Positions 44,248 to 52,991 of a stretch of 64,000 nucleotides of DNA are shown piece by piece. Position numbers and translations under genes: made by a program. The notes below the pieces were generated by a model that was given only the letters and a program-made list of their open reading frames with translations, did no database searches and was not told where the DNA came from. Each line of letters starts with the position of its first letter. Within the stretch, counting starts at the first letter, position 1. The DNA comes from Tenacibaculum sp. 1_MG-2023 (GTDB lineage Bacteria; Bacteroidota; Bacteroidia; Flavobacteriales; Flavobacteriaceae), in NCBI RefSeq assembly GCF_030547425.1, contig NZ_JAUORH010000006.1, positions 62,001-126,000 on the forward strand, read 5' to 3'.

Positions 44248-46126
44248 TAAATCGTTAGAAATATTAAAACATTATTGGGGCTATAATTCATTTAGAAAGC
44301 CTCAACAAGAAATAATTACTGAAGTTTTAGCAGGAAATAATATTGTTGCTTTACTTCCTACAGGCGGTGGAAAATCTATCTGCTTTCAAATTCCTGCATT
44401 AGTTAAAGAAGGTGTTTGCATTGTAGTTTCTCCATTAATTGCTTTGATGCAAGACCAAGTTTCTAATCTTACTAATAAAGGTATAAAAGCTACTTTAATA
44501 CCTTCTGGAAGTACACAAGATGAGATAATTACATTATTTGATAATATCCGATTTGGAAACACTAAGTTTTTATATATTTCTCCTGAACGATTACAATCTC
44601 GTTTTATTCAAAAAAAAATAAAGCAATTAAATGTAAACTTAATTGCCATTGATGAAGCACACTGTATTTCTGAATGGGGACATGATTTCCGTCCATCTTA
44701 CCAAAAAATTACCATTTTAAAAGAGTTACAACCAACTGTTCCAATAATTGCTTTAACAGCTACGGCAACTCAAAAAGTAATTTCAGATATTATTTCTTCT
44801 CTTGAATTAGAAGAACCTTCCGTTTTCAAAAAATCTTTTTTTAGAACGAATTTAGCCTACCAAATTTTTAAAACTGAAGATAAACTTGGTAAACTCAATC
44901 AGATTTTCACCAAAACAAAAGCTCCTACTATTGTATATGTAAATACTCGTAGTAAAACAAAGGAAATTAGTAGCTACTTAAATGCACAAGGTTTTAAAAG
45001 TTCTTTGTATCATGGTGGTCTTTCTTCTATAGAAAAAAAACTTGCTTTTGAAAGTTGGATGTCAGAGAAAACTCCAATTATTGTTGCTACCAACGCTTTT
45101 GGTATGGGAATTGACAAACCCAATGTTCGGGTAGTTGTTCATCTTAACTTACCATCTTCTATAGAGAATTATATCCAAGAAGCGGGTCGTGGCGGGCGTG
45201 ACGGAATAAAGTCTTTTTCTGTAGTATTAACAAATAGTAGTGATATTTCTTTAAGCAGTGAATTACTCGAAAAATCATTACCAACCATTGAAGAAATAAA
45301 AATTGTTCATCAAAAACTATATCAACACTTTCAAATCGTTAAAGGAGAGTTTATAGAAACTGCTTTCGATTTTAATTTTTTAGACTTTTGTAGTAAGTAC
45401 AATTTTATTCCTAACAAAACATTTAATACACTTCAAATACTTAACAATAATGGAATAATAGAGCTAAATCATAATTTTCAACAAAACTCTACTATTCAAT
45501 TTTTAGTTTCAAGTAAACAAGTCATATTACATGCTAATCAAAACTCTCAAGTAAAAAACTTTATTCAGCAAGTTTTGCGTATGTATGGTGGGGTATTTGA
45601 AAACCCTGTGAAAATTGATGAGTTCTATATTGCTAAAAAACTAGGAACGACTTCTTGGTTTGTAATTGACACTTTGGAAAAATTAGCTCAAAAAGAATTG
45701 ATTACTTATTCCAAAGCAACAAACAATGCAGAGCTTTTCTTTTTACATCCCAGAGAAGATAATAAAACTATCAACCGAATTGCTGTAAACATTCAACAAT
45801 ATATCAAACAGAAAAAACAAAAGAATAGAGATTTACTTAGGTTTATAGAAAACAATTCAGTTTGTAGAAGTGTACAGCTCCTCTCCTATTTTGGTGAGCA
45901 TCACACTAATAATTGTGATATTTGTGATGTATGTTTACATAAAAAGAAAGTACCTACTGTAACTCTAAAAGAAGTTTTTTCATTATTCAGAAACGAAAAA
46001 AGCTTTACAGTTACTGAAATCTGCTCACTATTAAATGAAAAAGAAGCGAACATTTTAATACTTTTGCGAGAACTTCTTGCTGAAGAGAAAATACACACAA
46101 AAAACAATAAATACTTTTTAAAATAA
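44240..46126 (+). CDS. recQ: ATP-dependent DNA helicase RecQ
   Basis: A 628-residue 3'-5' DNA helicase. The motifs are FRKPQQEII (motif 0), LLPTGGGKSICFQIP (I), AIDEAHCISEWGHDFRP (II, DEAH), ALTATATQKV (III), YHGGLSS (IV region), ATNAFGMGIDKPNVR (V) and YIQEAGRGGRDG (VI). The C-terminal zinc-binding NCDICDVC (about residue 558) and winged helix are present, but the HRDC domain seems absent. It acts in recombination and fork repair. The start overlaps the ATPase gene, and the stop abuts fmt (TAAATG). Confidence 0.94.
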   Translation: MYDKSLEILKHYWGYNSFRKPQQEIITEVLAGNNIVALLPTGGGKSICFQIPALVKEGVCIVVSPLIALMQDQVSNLTNKGIKATLIPSGSTQDEIITLFDNIRFGNTKFLYISPERLQSRFIQKKIKQLNVNLIAIDEAHCISEWGHDFRPSYQKITILKELQPTVPIIALTATATQKVISDIISSLELEEPSVFKKSFFRTNLAYQIFKTEDKLGKLNQIFTKTKAPTIVYVNTRSKTKEISSYLNAQGFKSSLYHGGLSSIEKKLAFESWMSEKTPIIVATNAFGMGIDKPNVRVVVHLNLPSSIENYIQEAGRGGRDGIKSFSVVLTNSSDISLSSELLEKSLPTIEEIKIVHQKLYQHFQIVKGEFIETAFDFNFLDFCSKYNFIPNKTFNTLQILNNNGIIELNHNFQQNSTIQFLVSSKQVILHANQNSQVKNFIQQVLRMYGGVFENPVKIDEFYIAKKLGTTSWFVIDTLEKLAQKELITYSKATNNAELFFLHPREDNKTINRIAVNIQQYIKQKKQKNRDLLRFIENNSVCRSVQLLSYFGEHHTNNCDICDVCLHKKKVPTVTLKEVFSLFRNEKSFTVTEICSLLNEKEANILILLRELLAEEKIHTKNNKYFLK

Positions 46127-47071
46127 ATGAGAGATTTACGCATCGTTTTTATGGGAACTCCTGATTTTGCTGCTACTATTTTACAGCACTTAGTGGAGAA
46201 TGATTATAATGTAGTAGGAGTTATCACCGCTGCAGACAAACCTGCTGGTAGAGGTCGTAAGCTTAATCAATCTGCAGTAAAGAAATATGCTTTATCTCAA
46301 AACTTGCCTATCCTTCAACCTAAAAATTTAAAAAGCGAGGGGTTTCAAGAAGACTTAAAAAAATGGAATGCCAACTTACAGGTTGTGGTAGCTTTTAGAA
46401 TGTTACCAAAATCAGTTTGGGCAATGCCAAAATATGGTACATTTAATTTACATGCTTCATTATTACCAGAATATCGTGGTGCTGCACCTATTAACTGGGC
46501 AATTATAAATGGCGAAGCCAAAACAGGTGTTACTACTTTCTTTATTGATGATAAAATTGATACTGGTGAAATTATACTTCAAAGTGAGGTAATAATTAAA
46601 GAAGATGAAGTTGTTGGCGAGTTACACGATAGATTAATGTACTTAGGAGCTAAATTAGTTGCTAAAACCTTAGACTTAATAACAAAGGGTGATGTTACAA
46701 CTACTAAACAACCTGAACTAGAAGAAAAATCTGCTCCAAAATTATTTCCGCATAACTGTAAAATAGATTGGTCTAAACCTTTAGGTGATATTTATAATCA
46801 TATTCGCGGGTTAAACCCATATCCTGCGGCTTGGACAACCATTTTAAATGGAGATGAAGAAATATCAGCCAAAATATATGGAGTTAGTAAAGAGTTTTCT
46901 TCACATAGCTTTGATATTGGTACTGTTATTACCTCTAAAAAAGAGTTAAAAATTGCTGTTACAAATGGTTACTTAAATATCCATCAAATTAAAATTTCTG
47001 GCAAAAAATTAATGGATACTCAAAGTTTATTGAATGGTTATCAGTTTAAAAAAGAAGCAAAAGTGCTGTAG
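46127..47071 (+). CDS. fmt: Methionyl-tRNA formyltransferase
   Basis: A 314-residue enzyme that formylates initiator Met-tRNA, using 10-formyl-THF. It opens with RIVFMGTPDFAATIL, has the binding loop ADKPAGRGRKL, the active-site NLHASLLPEYRGAAPINWAI (Asn-His and Asp later in TFFIDDKIDTG), and a C-terminal OB domain from about 210. Length equals that of E. coli Fmt. It directly follows recQ. Confidence 0.96.
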   Translation: MRDLRIVFMGTPDFAATILQHLVENDYNVVGVITAADKPAGRGRKLNQSAVKKYALSQNLPILQPKNLKSEGFQEDLKKWNANLQVVVAFRMLPKSVWAMPKYGTFNLHASLLPEYRGAAPINWAIINGEAKTGVTTFFIDDKIDTGEIILQSEVIIKEDEVVGELHDRLMYLGAKLVAKTLDLITKGDVTTTKQPELEEKSAPKLFPHNCKIDWSKPLGDIYNHIRGLNPYPAAWTTILNGDEEISAKIYGVSKEFSSHSFDIGTVITSKKELKIAVTNGYLNIHQIKISGKKLMDTQSLLNGYQFKKEAKVL

Positions 47072-47175
47072 CCCTTTGTTTACAAGGTTTTAACCTTTTT
47101 AACAAAAACCAGATAGTGGTTATTAACAATTCATAGCAACTTATTAACAAAAGAGTATTTTTTTTGAGTCAAATC

Positions 47176-47205
47176 TTGCACAATCCCGCATTCCGTCTAT
47201 ATTTG
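47176..47205 (+). promoter_or_regulatory. Promoter of the HU gene
   Basis: TTG at 47176-47178 and TATATTTG at 47198-47205 are separated by 19 bases, an exact match to the Bacteroidota -33/-7 consensus (TTG ... TAnnTTTG). The start codon lies 54 bases downstream. Confidence 0.65.
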
Positions 47206-47258
47206 TTGAGCTATTGAAGCAAAAAAAACATTAATTAATTTTAAAATCTATTTAAATT

Positions 47259-47531
47259 ATGAACAAATCAGATTTAATCGATGCGATGGCTGCTGATGCA
47301 GGAATTTCAAAAGCTGCTGCAAAAGCTGCATTAGACTCTTTAACTGCTAACGTAACTAACACTTTAAAAAAAGGTGATAAAGTTGCTTTAGTTGGATGGG
47401 GAACTTGGTCTGTTTCTAAGAGAGCTGCTAGAACTGGTAGAAACCCTCAAACAGGAAAAGAAATTCAAATTGCTGCTAAAAATGTAGTTAAGTTTAAAGC
47501 TGGTGCTGGTTTAAGCGATTCAGTAAACTAA
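47259..47531 (+). CDS. HU family DNA-binding protein
   Basis: A 90-residue histone-like protein with the HU fold: [22 protein letters not shown], the beta arm [25 protein letters not shown] and the closing [12 protein letters not shown]. It binds DNA as a dimer with little sequence preference. It has its own consensus promoter and terminator and is probably highly expressed. Confidence 0.96.
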   Translation: MNKSDLIDAMAADAGISKAAAKAALDSLTANVTNTLKKGDKVALVGWGTWSVSKRAARTGRNPQTGKEIQIAAKNVVKFKAGAGLSDSVN

Positions 47532-47550
47532 TATTTTCCACGAAACATAT

Positions 47551-47590
47551 TAAAGGTAGCATTTAGGTAATTAAATGCTACCTTTTTTTA
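47551..47590 (+). terminator. Terminator of the HU gene
   Basis: A perfect stem of AAAGGTAGCATTTA with TAAATGCTACCTTT around a short loop, followed by T. Confidence 0.9.
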
Positions 47591-47651
47591 TATAAGTGTC
47601 ACAAAAAACAAATATAGGTTGTCTATTATATAGAACTTAAAACCATTTAAA

Positions 47652-48422
47652 ATGAAAAATATAGTTACTATTATTGGACTTTTGTTTTGCTTTTCAACTG
47701 CTTTTTCGCAAAAAACTATAAGTGCATTAGATATTATGAAAGACCTTAAAAACGGAAAAGCAATAGAGATTTCAAACGCAACTATTAAAGGTGTATTAGA
47801 CTTTACTTTTATGAACGAAGCCTTACCTAAATTACCTAAAAGAAAACGTTGGTGGAATAATGGAGGGTCTAATACTATTGAAAAACAAATTACCAATAAA
47901 GTTTCTTTTGTAAACTGTGTTTTTGATGATGATGTACTTGCCTACATTCCTCATGAAAAAAGTGGATATACTTTTGTTGCTAACTTTGAAGATGTAGTTG
48001 TATTTAAAGACTGTACTTTTGAACAAAAAGCCATGTTCAAGTATTCTGATTTTGAAAAAGATTCTAATTTTTCTAACACTAAATTCAAAGGAGATTCTAC
48101 CTTCAAATATGCGAAGTTTAATAGAGATATTACTTTTGAAAATACTTCTTTTGTAGAACCTGCTACCTTTAAATATGCAGACTTTAACCGTTTTGTTAGT
48201 TTTAAAAACGCTGTTTTTAATGAAAGTGCTATTTTCAAATATACAGAATTTAAAGATGGTGTGTCATTTAGAAATGTGAGATTTGAAGAAGATTTAAATA
48301 TTAAATACACCAAAGTATCAGGTGAATTTGATATTACTGGTATGGAAGTAGTCTTTGATATTGATTCAAAATACACCAAAATAAACGGAAAAAGTTTTAA
48401 TAAACATTTATTAAAGAAATAA
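47652..48422 (+). CDS. Secreted pentapeptide-repeat-like protein
   Basis: A 256-residue protein with signal peptide (ending TAFSQ at about residue 20) and a body of degenerate repeats every ~20-25 residues with an aromatic/Asp pattern: FKYSDFEKDSNFSNTKFKG, FKYAKFNRDITFENTSF, FKYADFNRFVSFKNAVF and FKYTEFKDGVSFRNVRF. This is a pentapeptide-type right-handed helix with two coil lines per unit. It would be exported across the inner membrane. Function unknown. Confidence 0.8.
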   Translation: MKNIVTIIGLLFCFSTAFSQKTISALDIMKDLKNGKAIEISNATIKGVLDFTFMNEALPKLPKRKRWWNNGGSNTIEKQITNKVSFVNCVFDDDVLAYIPHEKSGYTFVANFEDVVVFKDCTFEQKAMFKYSDFEKDSNFSNTKFKGDSTFKYAKFNRDITFENTSFVEPATFKYADFNRFVSFKNAVFNESAIFKYTEFKDGVSFRNVRFEEDLNIKYTKVSGEFDITGMEVVFDIDSKYTKINGKSFNKHLLKK

Positions 48423-48443
48423 AAGTTGTTTAAGTTTTACACA

Positions 48444-48472
48444 TAAAAAAACCACGCAAATGCGTGGTTTTT
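48444..48472. terminator. Bidirectional terminator
   Basis: AAAAAACCACGCA pairs perfectly with TGCGTGGTTTTT. It lies between the pentapeptide gene and the convergent small membrane protein gene. Confidence 0.85.
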
Positions 48473-48494
48473 AAAATATATCTTATATAAAAAA

Positions 48495-48671
48495 CTACTT
48501 ACCTTCCTCAGCAGCTTTTTTAGCTTCTCTCTTTAATTTCATATTTTCCCAAATAGTTCCACCAATCCAGTAAGGAACTACAAATGTTAATAAGAAAATT
48601 AACAACCAAAATCCAGCTGTAAAAATAAACATGAATAATACCAATCCTGAAAATTCTGAAAAATCTAACAT
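48495..48671 (-). CDS. 58-residue membrane protein
   Basis: Small ORF from an ATG at 48671 to a TAG at 48495. A short acidic N-terminus (MLDFSEFSG) leads into one or two membrane helices (LVLFMFIFTAGFWLLIFLL, then TFVVPYWIG), and the tail is strongly charged (KLKREAKKAAEEGK). Codon use is in keeping with real genes and the gene ends next to a terminator. Not assigned to a family. Confidence 0.65.
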   Translation of the reverse strand: MLDFSEFSGLVLFMFIFTAGFWLLIFLLTFVVPYWIGGTIWENMKLKREAKKAAEEGK

Positions 48672-48816
48672 TTGTTTCTTATTAATAATTGTTATGCGAC
48701 AAAATTATAACTATTTTTCTTTTCCTCCAATAAAATCTGATAAAAATCACTATTAAAAACTATTAGAATTTGTAATTTTGAACATCAATAATTTTTAGCC
48801 TTTTAAATCATTTATA

Positions 48817-50217
48817 ATGACAAAATACAGAATCGAAAAAGATACGATGGGACAAGTAGAAGTTCCTGCTGATAAATATTGGGGAGCACAAACCGAGCGT
48901 TCTCGTAACAACTTTAAAATTGGTCCTGCTGCCTCTATGCCTTTAGAAGTAGTACACGGATTTGCATACTTAAAAAAAGCTGCTGCTTATACTAACGCAG
49001 AGTTAGGTGTTTTAGCTACTAAAAAACGTGATTTAATCGCACAAGTATGTGATGAAATTTTAGCAGGAAAGCACGACAACCAATTCCCCTTAGTAATCTG
49101 GCAAACAGGTTCTGGTACACAGTCAAACATGAATGTAAATGAGGTAATTGCGAACCGTGCACACGAAATTGCAGGAAATGTAATTGGTGAAGGAGATAAA
49201 ACCATTCAACCAAATGACGATGTAAATAAATCGCAATCGTCTAACGATACTTTTCCTACAGGAATGCATATTGCTGCGTACAAAAAGATTGTAGAAGTAA
49301 CCATTCCTGGAGTTGAACAATTACGCGATACGTTACAAGCTAAATCAGAAGCATTTAAGGATGTAGTTAAAATCGGTCGTACACACTTAATGGATGCTAC
49401 TCCCCTAACCTTAGGACAAGAATTTTCTGGGTATGTAGCACAATTAAACTTCGGATTAAAAGCCTTAAAAAATACCTTAGCACATTTAGCACAATTAGCT
49501 TTAGGAGGAACTGCCGTAGGTACTGGATTAAACACTCCAGCTGGTTACGATATATTAGTTGCTAAATATATCGCTGAGTTTACAGGGTTACCATTTGTAA
49601 CTGCTGAAAATAAATTTGAAGCTTTGGCTTCACACGATGCCTTAGTTGAAACACACGGAGCCTTAAAGCAATTAGCTGTTTCGTTAAATAAAATCGCCAA
49701 CGATATTCGTTTAATGGCATCAGGGCCACGTTCAGGAATTGGAGAAATCATCATTCCTGCAAATGAACCAGGGTCATCTATTATGCCAGGAAAAGTAAAC
49801 CCAACACAAGCAGAAGCGATTACCATGGTATGTGCACAGGTAATGGGTAACGATGTTGCGGTAACTGTTGGTGGTACTCAAGGTCACTACGAATTAAACG
49901 TTTTTAAACCTATGATGGCAGCTAACGTATTACAATCGGCTCAATTAATTGGGGATGCTTGTGTATCGTTTGATGTAAACTGCGCTGCTGGTATTGAACC
50001 AAATCAAACAAGAATCACTGAGTTATTAAACAACTCATTAATGTTAGTTACTGCCTTAAATACTAAGATTGGATATTACAAAGCTGCTGAAATTGCTAAT
50101 ACAGCACACGCTAACGGAACTACTTTAAAAGAAGAAGCGGTACGTTTAGGGTATGTAACTCCTGAACAATACGACGAATGGGTAAAACCAGAAGATATGA
50201 CAGGAAGTTTAAAGTAA
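48817..50217 (+). CDS. fumC: Class II fumarate hydratase
   Basis: A 466-residue TCA-cycle enzyme converting fumarate to malate. It opens with [20 protein letters not shown], has [31 protein letters not shown], the catalytic [17 protein letters not shown], and the signature [13 protein letters not shown]. Length and motifs are complete. A TAATTTTG -7-like box lies 44 bases upstream. A terminator follows. Confidence 0.96.
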   Translation: MTKYRIEKDTMGQVEVPADKYWGAQTERSRNNFKIGPAASMPLEVVHGFAYLKKAAAYTNAELGVLATKKRDLIAQVCDEILAGKHDNQFPLVIWQTGSGTQSNMNVNEVIANRAHEIAGNVIGEGDKTIQPNDDVNKSQSSNDTFPTGMHIAAYKKIVEVTIPGVEQLRDTLQAKSEAFKDVVKIGRTHLMDATPLTLGQEFSGYVAQLNFGLKALKNTLAHLAQLALGGTAVGTGLNTPAGYDILVAKYIAEFTGLPFVTAENKFEALASHDALVETHGALKQLAVSLNKIANDIRLMASGPRSGIGEIIIPANEPGSSIMPGKVNPTQAEAITMVCAQVMGNDVAVTVGGTQGHYELNVFKPMMAANVLQSAQLIGDACVSFDVNCAAGIEPNQTRITELLNNSLMLVTALNTKIGYYKAAEIANTAHANGTTLKEEAVRLGYVTPEQYDEWVKPEDMTGSLK

Positions 50218-50238
50218 TTACTTCTTTCACATAAACAT

Positions 50239-50270
50239 AAAAAACCACAACAAAATGTTGTGGTTTTTTT
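50239..50270 (+). terminator. Terminator of fumC
   Basis: AAAAAACCACAACA pairs with TGTTGTGGTTTTTT around AAA. The same sequence recurs at 52265. Confidence 0.88.
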
Positions 50271-50322
50271 ATTACATATTGTATTGTCTTATTCTAAAAT
50301 AATGCTACCCTAAAAGAAAAGA

Positions 50323-51051
50323 CTAAGCATCTTGCATAGTATCGCAAATAACAATTTCTCTTAACAACACAGATTGTGGTAACTCATATGCAAACTTTAT
50401 AGTCTTAGCAACATCTTTAGCAGTAATATTAACAGCTCCTACACTCTCTTTCCACTCGTTATATCCTTTAATTATTGTATCATCCGTAGTATGCTCGAGC
50501 AATTCTGTTTTAACCGCACCAGGTTCAATTGTTATTACTCGAACGTTAAAGGGAGATAACTCTAATCTCGCTGTTTGTGTTAACCCACGAACACCAAACT
50601 TACTAGCACAATATGCTGCATGATTTTCAAAAGCTTGATAACCTGCCATAGATGACAAATTTATTATAGTTCCACCTTTACGAGCCTTCATACTTGGTAT
50701 TACCGTTTGCATACCATGCATCACTCCCATTACATTAACATCTAACATTTTTTGCCATTCATTGGCATTTTGTGTTTCAATGGATCCTAATAACATAACC
50801 CCTGCATTATTTATTAATAAATCAGTTTCTCCATAAACAGCTTCAGCCGATCTTATTGCTTTTTCTAATCCTGTTTTATCAGTTACATCAACTTTTTTAC
50901 ACAAGGTATTAGGTAAGTTTAAAGCCTCCATCTTTTCTACCCTTCTTGCTAATAATAAAAGAGGGTATCCGTCTTCTGCAAACATTTTAGCCATTTCTAA
51001 TCCAAAACCAGAACTAGCTCCAGTAATAACTACTAATTTTTTATCTTCCAT
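50323..51051 (-). CDS. SDR family NAD(P)-dependent oxidoreductase
   Basis: A 242-residue short-chain dehydrogenase: cofactor loop VITGASSGFGLEMAK, NNAGVMLLG, catalytic Ser in NLSSMAG and Tyr/Lys in AAYCASKFG. It most resembles YdfG-type members acting on 3-hydroxy acids or dehydrogenating small alcohols. It is divergent from the LysR gene at 51202, which may control it. Confidence 0.92.
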   Translation of the reverse strand: MEDKKLVVITGASSGFGLEMAKMFAEDGYPLLLLARRVEKMEALNLPNTLCKKVDVTDKTGLEKAIRSAEAVYGETDLLINNAGVMLLGSIETQNANEWQKMLDVNVMGVMHGMQTVIPSMKARKGGTIINLSSMAGYQAFENHAAYCASKFGVRGLTQTARLELSPFNVRVITIEPGAVKTELLEHTTDDTIIKGYNEWKESVGAVNITAKDVAKTIKFAYELPQSVLLREIVICDTMQDA

Positions 51052-51201
51052 AAATCATTACTTTGTTATAATTATTTTTTATACTAATTTTAATTCAACT
51101 TTACTACTAGCTAACTATTTTATTAGCTTTTACAAAGGTACATTTCAAAAAAAACTACTCAAAATACTATTTTTGTATCTTAATCATAATTTATAATTAT
51201 A

Positions 51202-52083
51202 ATGGAAGAGCGTTTATTAAAGTTTTTTATTGCTGTATATGAAGAAAAAAACCTTACACGTGCGGCCGATAAATGTTTTGTTTCTCAACCTAATATTTCT
51301 AATGGAATAAAATTATTTGAGAGTAAAATGAATTGTACTTTATTTAAAAGACATCAACGAGGTGTTGAGCCTACAAACGAAGCACACTACCTATACCCCA
51401 TAGCTAAAAGAATTTTAAATGAATTAAATGATTTACCTAACATATTTACAAAAAGTGCATTTAAAAATGAGGTTAAAATTGGTATTGCAGATAGTTTACC
51501 ACAAGAATACAAACTACAATTTATAAAAAAGGTTAATGAATTAAATAGTAATGTATTTTGGACAGTAAATCATTGTAATGAAAATAATGAGATTAATTTA
51601 TTAGTTAAAGAATGGAAGAAAGAAGAAGATTTGTTTTTACCTCTATGGCAAGAAGATTATTTATTATGTATTCCTAATGGACATAAATTATTAGCCAAAA
51701 ACGAAATTGATTTGGTAGTAGATTTAAAAGATGAAAACTTTATTCATTGTCCACCTTGTGAAGCTCATAAGCAATGTATTTCTATCTTAAATTTTGCTAA
51801 TAAAACTATTAATACTGTAGGCAATTGTAGTACAAAAACTGAAACTTTAACTTTATTAATGGCGGGCTTAGGTTTAACTTTTTTACCTGAGTATTTTATT
51901 GATGGTTGGTATGGTTTTGAAACTAGGCCGTATAAAGGACCTCGTTATTATAGAGAAGTGGGTTTAGCTTACTCTAGGCACAGTTTACAAAACCCTGCTA
52001 TAGCAAAAACCATTAATTATTTTTCAAAAAACAAACTTAAGGCAAATAAATTTAACAACTTCGGCTATTATTTTAAACCGTAA
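51202..52083 (+). CDS. LysR family transcriptional regulator
   Basis: A 293-residue regulator with an N-terminal winged helix (LLKFFIAVYEEKNLTRAADKCFVSQPNISN, with key elements AADKCFVSQPNIS) and a C-terminal substrate-binding domain. Its divergent partner at 50323, an SDR enzyme, is the most likely target, the 150-base gap being shared. A TATTTTTG box lies just before the gene. Several Cys in the effector domain (HCPPCEAHKQC) are notable and could sense redox or a metal. Confidence 0.9.
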   Translation: MEERLLKFFIAVYEEKNLTRAADKCFVSQPNISNGIKLFESKMNCTLFKRHQRGVEPTNEAHYLYPIAKRILNELNDLPNIFTKSAFKNEVKIGIADSLPQEYKLQFIKKVNELNSNVFWTVNHCNENNEINLLVKEWKKEEDLFLPLWQEDYLLCIPNGHKLLAKNEIDLVVDLKDENFIHCPPCEAHKQCISILNFANKTINTVGNCSTKTETLTLLMAGLGLTFLPEYFIDGWYGFETRPYKGPRYYREVGLAYSRHSLQNPAIAKTINYFSKNKLKANKFNNFGYYFKP

Positions 52084-52264
52084 TTCTTTTTCCCTCAAAC
52101 CATTTCTCTATAAGTTTTATTTATAAACTAACAATTTTCTACATTATAAAGTATAAGCATACATATAATACTTTAGTTTTTAAATGATGCTTTATTTTTT
52201 AATGTTGGTCGATGATTAACTAAGTATTAGCGAACAAAAAATTATTAAAATAAGCTTAAAAAAT

Positions 52265-52296
52265 AAAAAACCACAACAAAATGTTGTGGTTTTTTA
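52265..52296. terminator. Terminator, same sequence as that of fumC
   Basis: AAAAAACCACAACA / TGTTGTGGTTTTTT around AAA, about 180 bases after the LysR stop. It lies between the LysR gene and the convergent small gene at 52318. Confidence 0.85.
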
Positions 52297-52317
52297 TGTA
52301 ACGAACTTTTTAAAAAA

Positions 52318-52566
52318 TTATATCTCTTGATATGTATATGTTTTAGCTATTTTTTTTATTCTTTCAGAAGTAACAATTCCTTTTTGAACTTCATAATCTT
52401 CAGCGGTTTTTCTTGGTATATGAATTGCCCCGTTAGATAACTTTACAGTATATCCAAAATATTCATTTATAAAATGCTCTTTATACGAACCAATATTCTT
52501 ATCTATTAAACTTGCTTGTTTAGTAATACCTATTACTCCTTTTTTATTATTTTCTGTCTTTATCAT
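52318..52566 (-). CDS. Small hypothetical protein
   Basis: An 82-residue soluble protein, basic, with a Tyr/Thr-rich C-terminus (FGYTVKLSNGAIHIPRKTAEDYEV, of which the key part is GAIHIPRKTAEDY). It has no signal peptide or membrane segment. Nothing in it points to a function. The gene is alone, with a terminator at its 3' side and a long AT-rich upstream region. Confidence 0.55.
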   Translation of the reverse strand: MIKTENNKKGVIGITKQASLIDKNIGSYKEHFINEYFGYTVKLSNGAIHIPRKTAEDYEVQKGIVTSERIKKIAKTYTYQEI

Positions 52567-52991
52567 ACTAATTTATTTAAATTTTTAATAGTTTCTTTTT
52601 ACAATTATTTGTGTTTTAAAAACACATACATCACGATAATACACCATTACGCTTACACGTAGTGTATTCTTAGTTATATTAGTTCAATCAAAAAATTAAA
52701 AGAAATATAGTAAGGATTACTTTTGCTTTTTCAAAGTTTGAAGGTACGGATAACTAATAGCACTACAAAAAAATATCCTTATAATATAAAAAAGATTTCT
52801 ATCCTTCATCGTTGTATTAAGCTATCAACTACTATTGTTTCTAATAATAGTGAATCTTTATAAGGATCCTCTCAAATCAAAATACCTCCAATTAATACCC
52901 AAAAACTAAACGCTTAAGAATTTCTTAAAGTCAACTCTAGCTTATATTCCTTATTTTTAAGGATATAATATCAAACTTAAACTAACCAAAA
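52567..52991. other. Intergenic region upstream of the catalase-LodA gene
   Basis: No gene is supported in these 425 bases. A stem AATACAC/GTGTATT lies at 52635-52667. The rightward promoter of the quinoprotein operon should lie in the right half, where AT-rich stretches and TTATAAGG occur, but no clear consensus pair is seen. Confidence 0.5.

Noticed and set aside
47951..48379. 142-residue minus-strand ORF inside the pentapeptide-type gene
   Set aside because: Its repeats are simply the antisense reading of the FKYxxF repeats on the plus strand.
49206..49535. Minus-strand ORFs inside fumC
   Set aside because: Several overlapping frames are open only because of codon bias in fumC.
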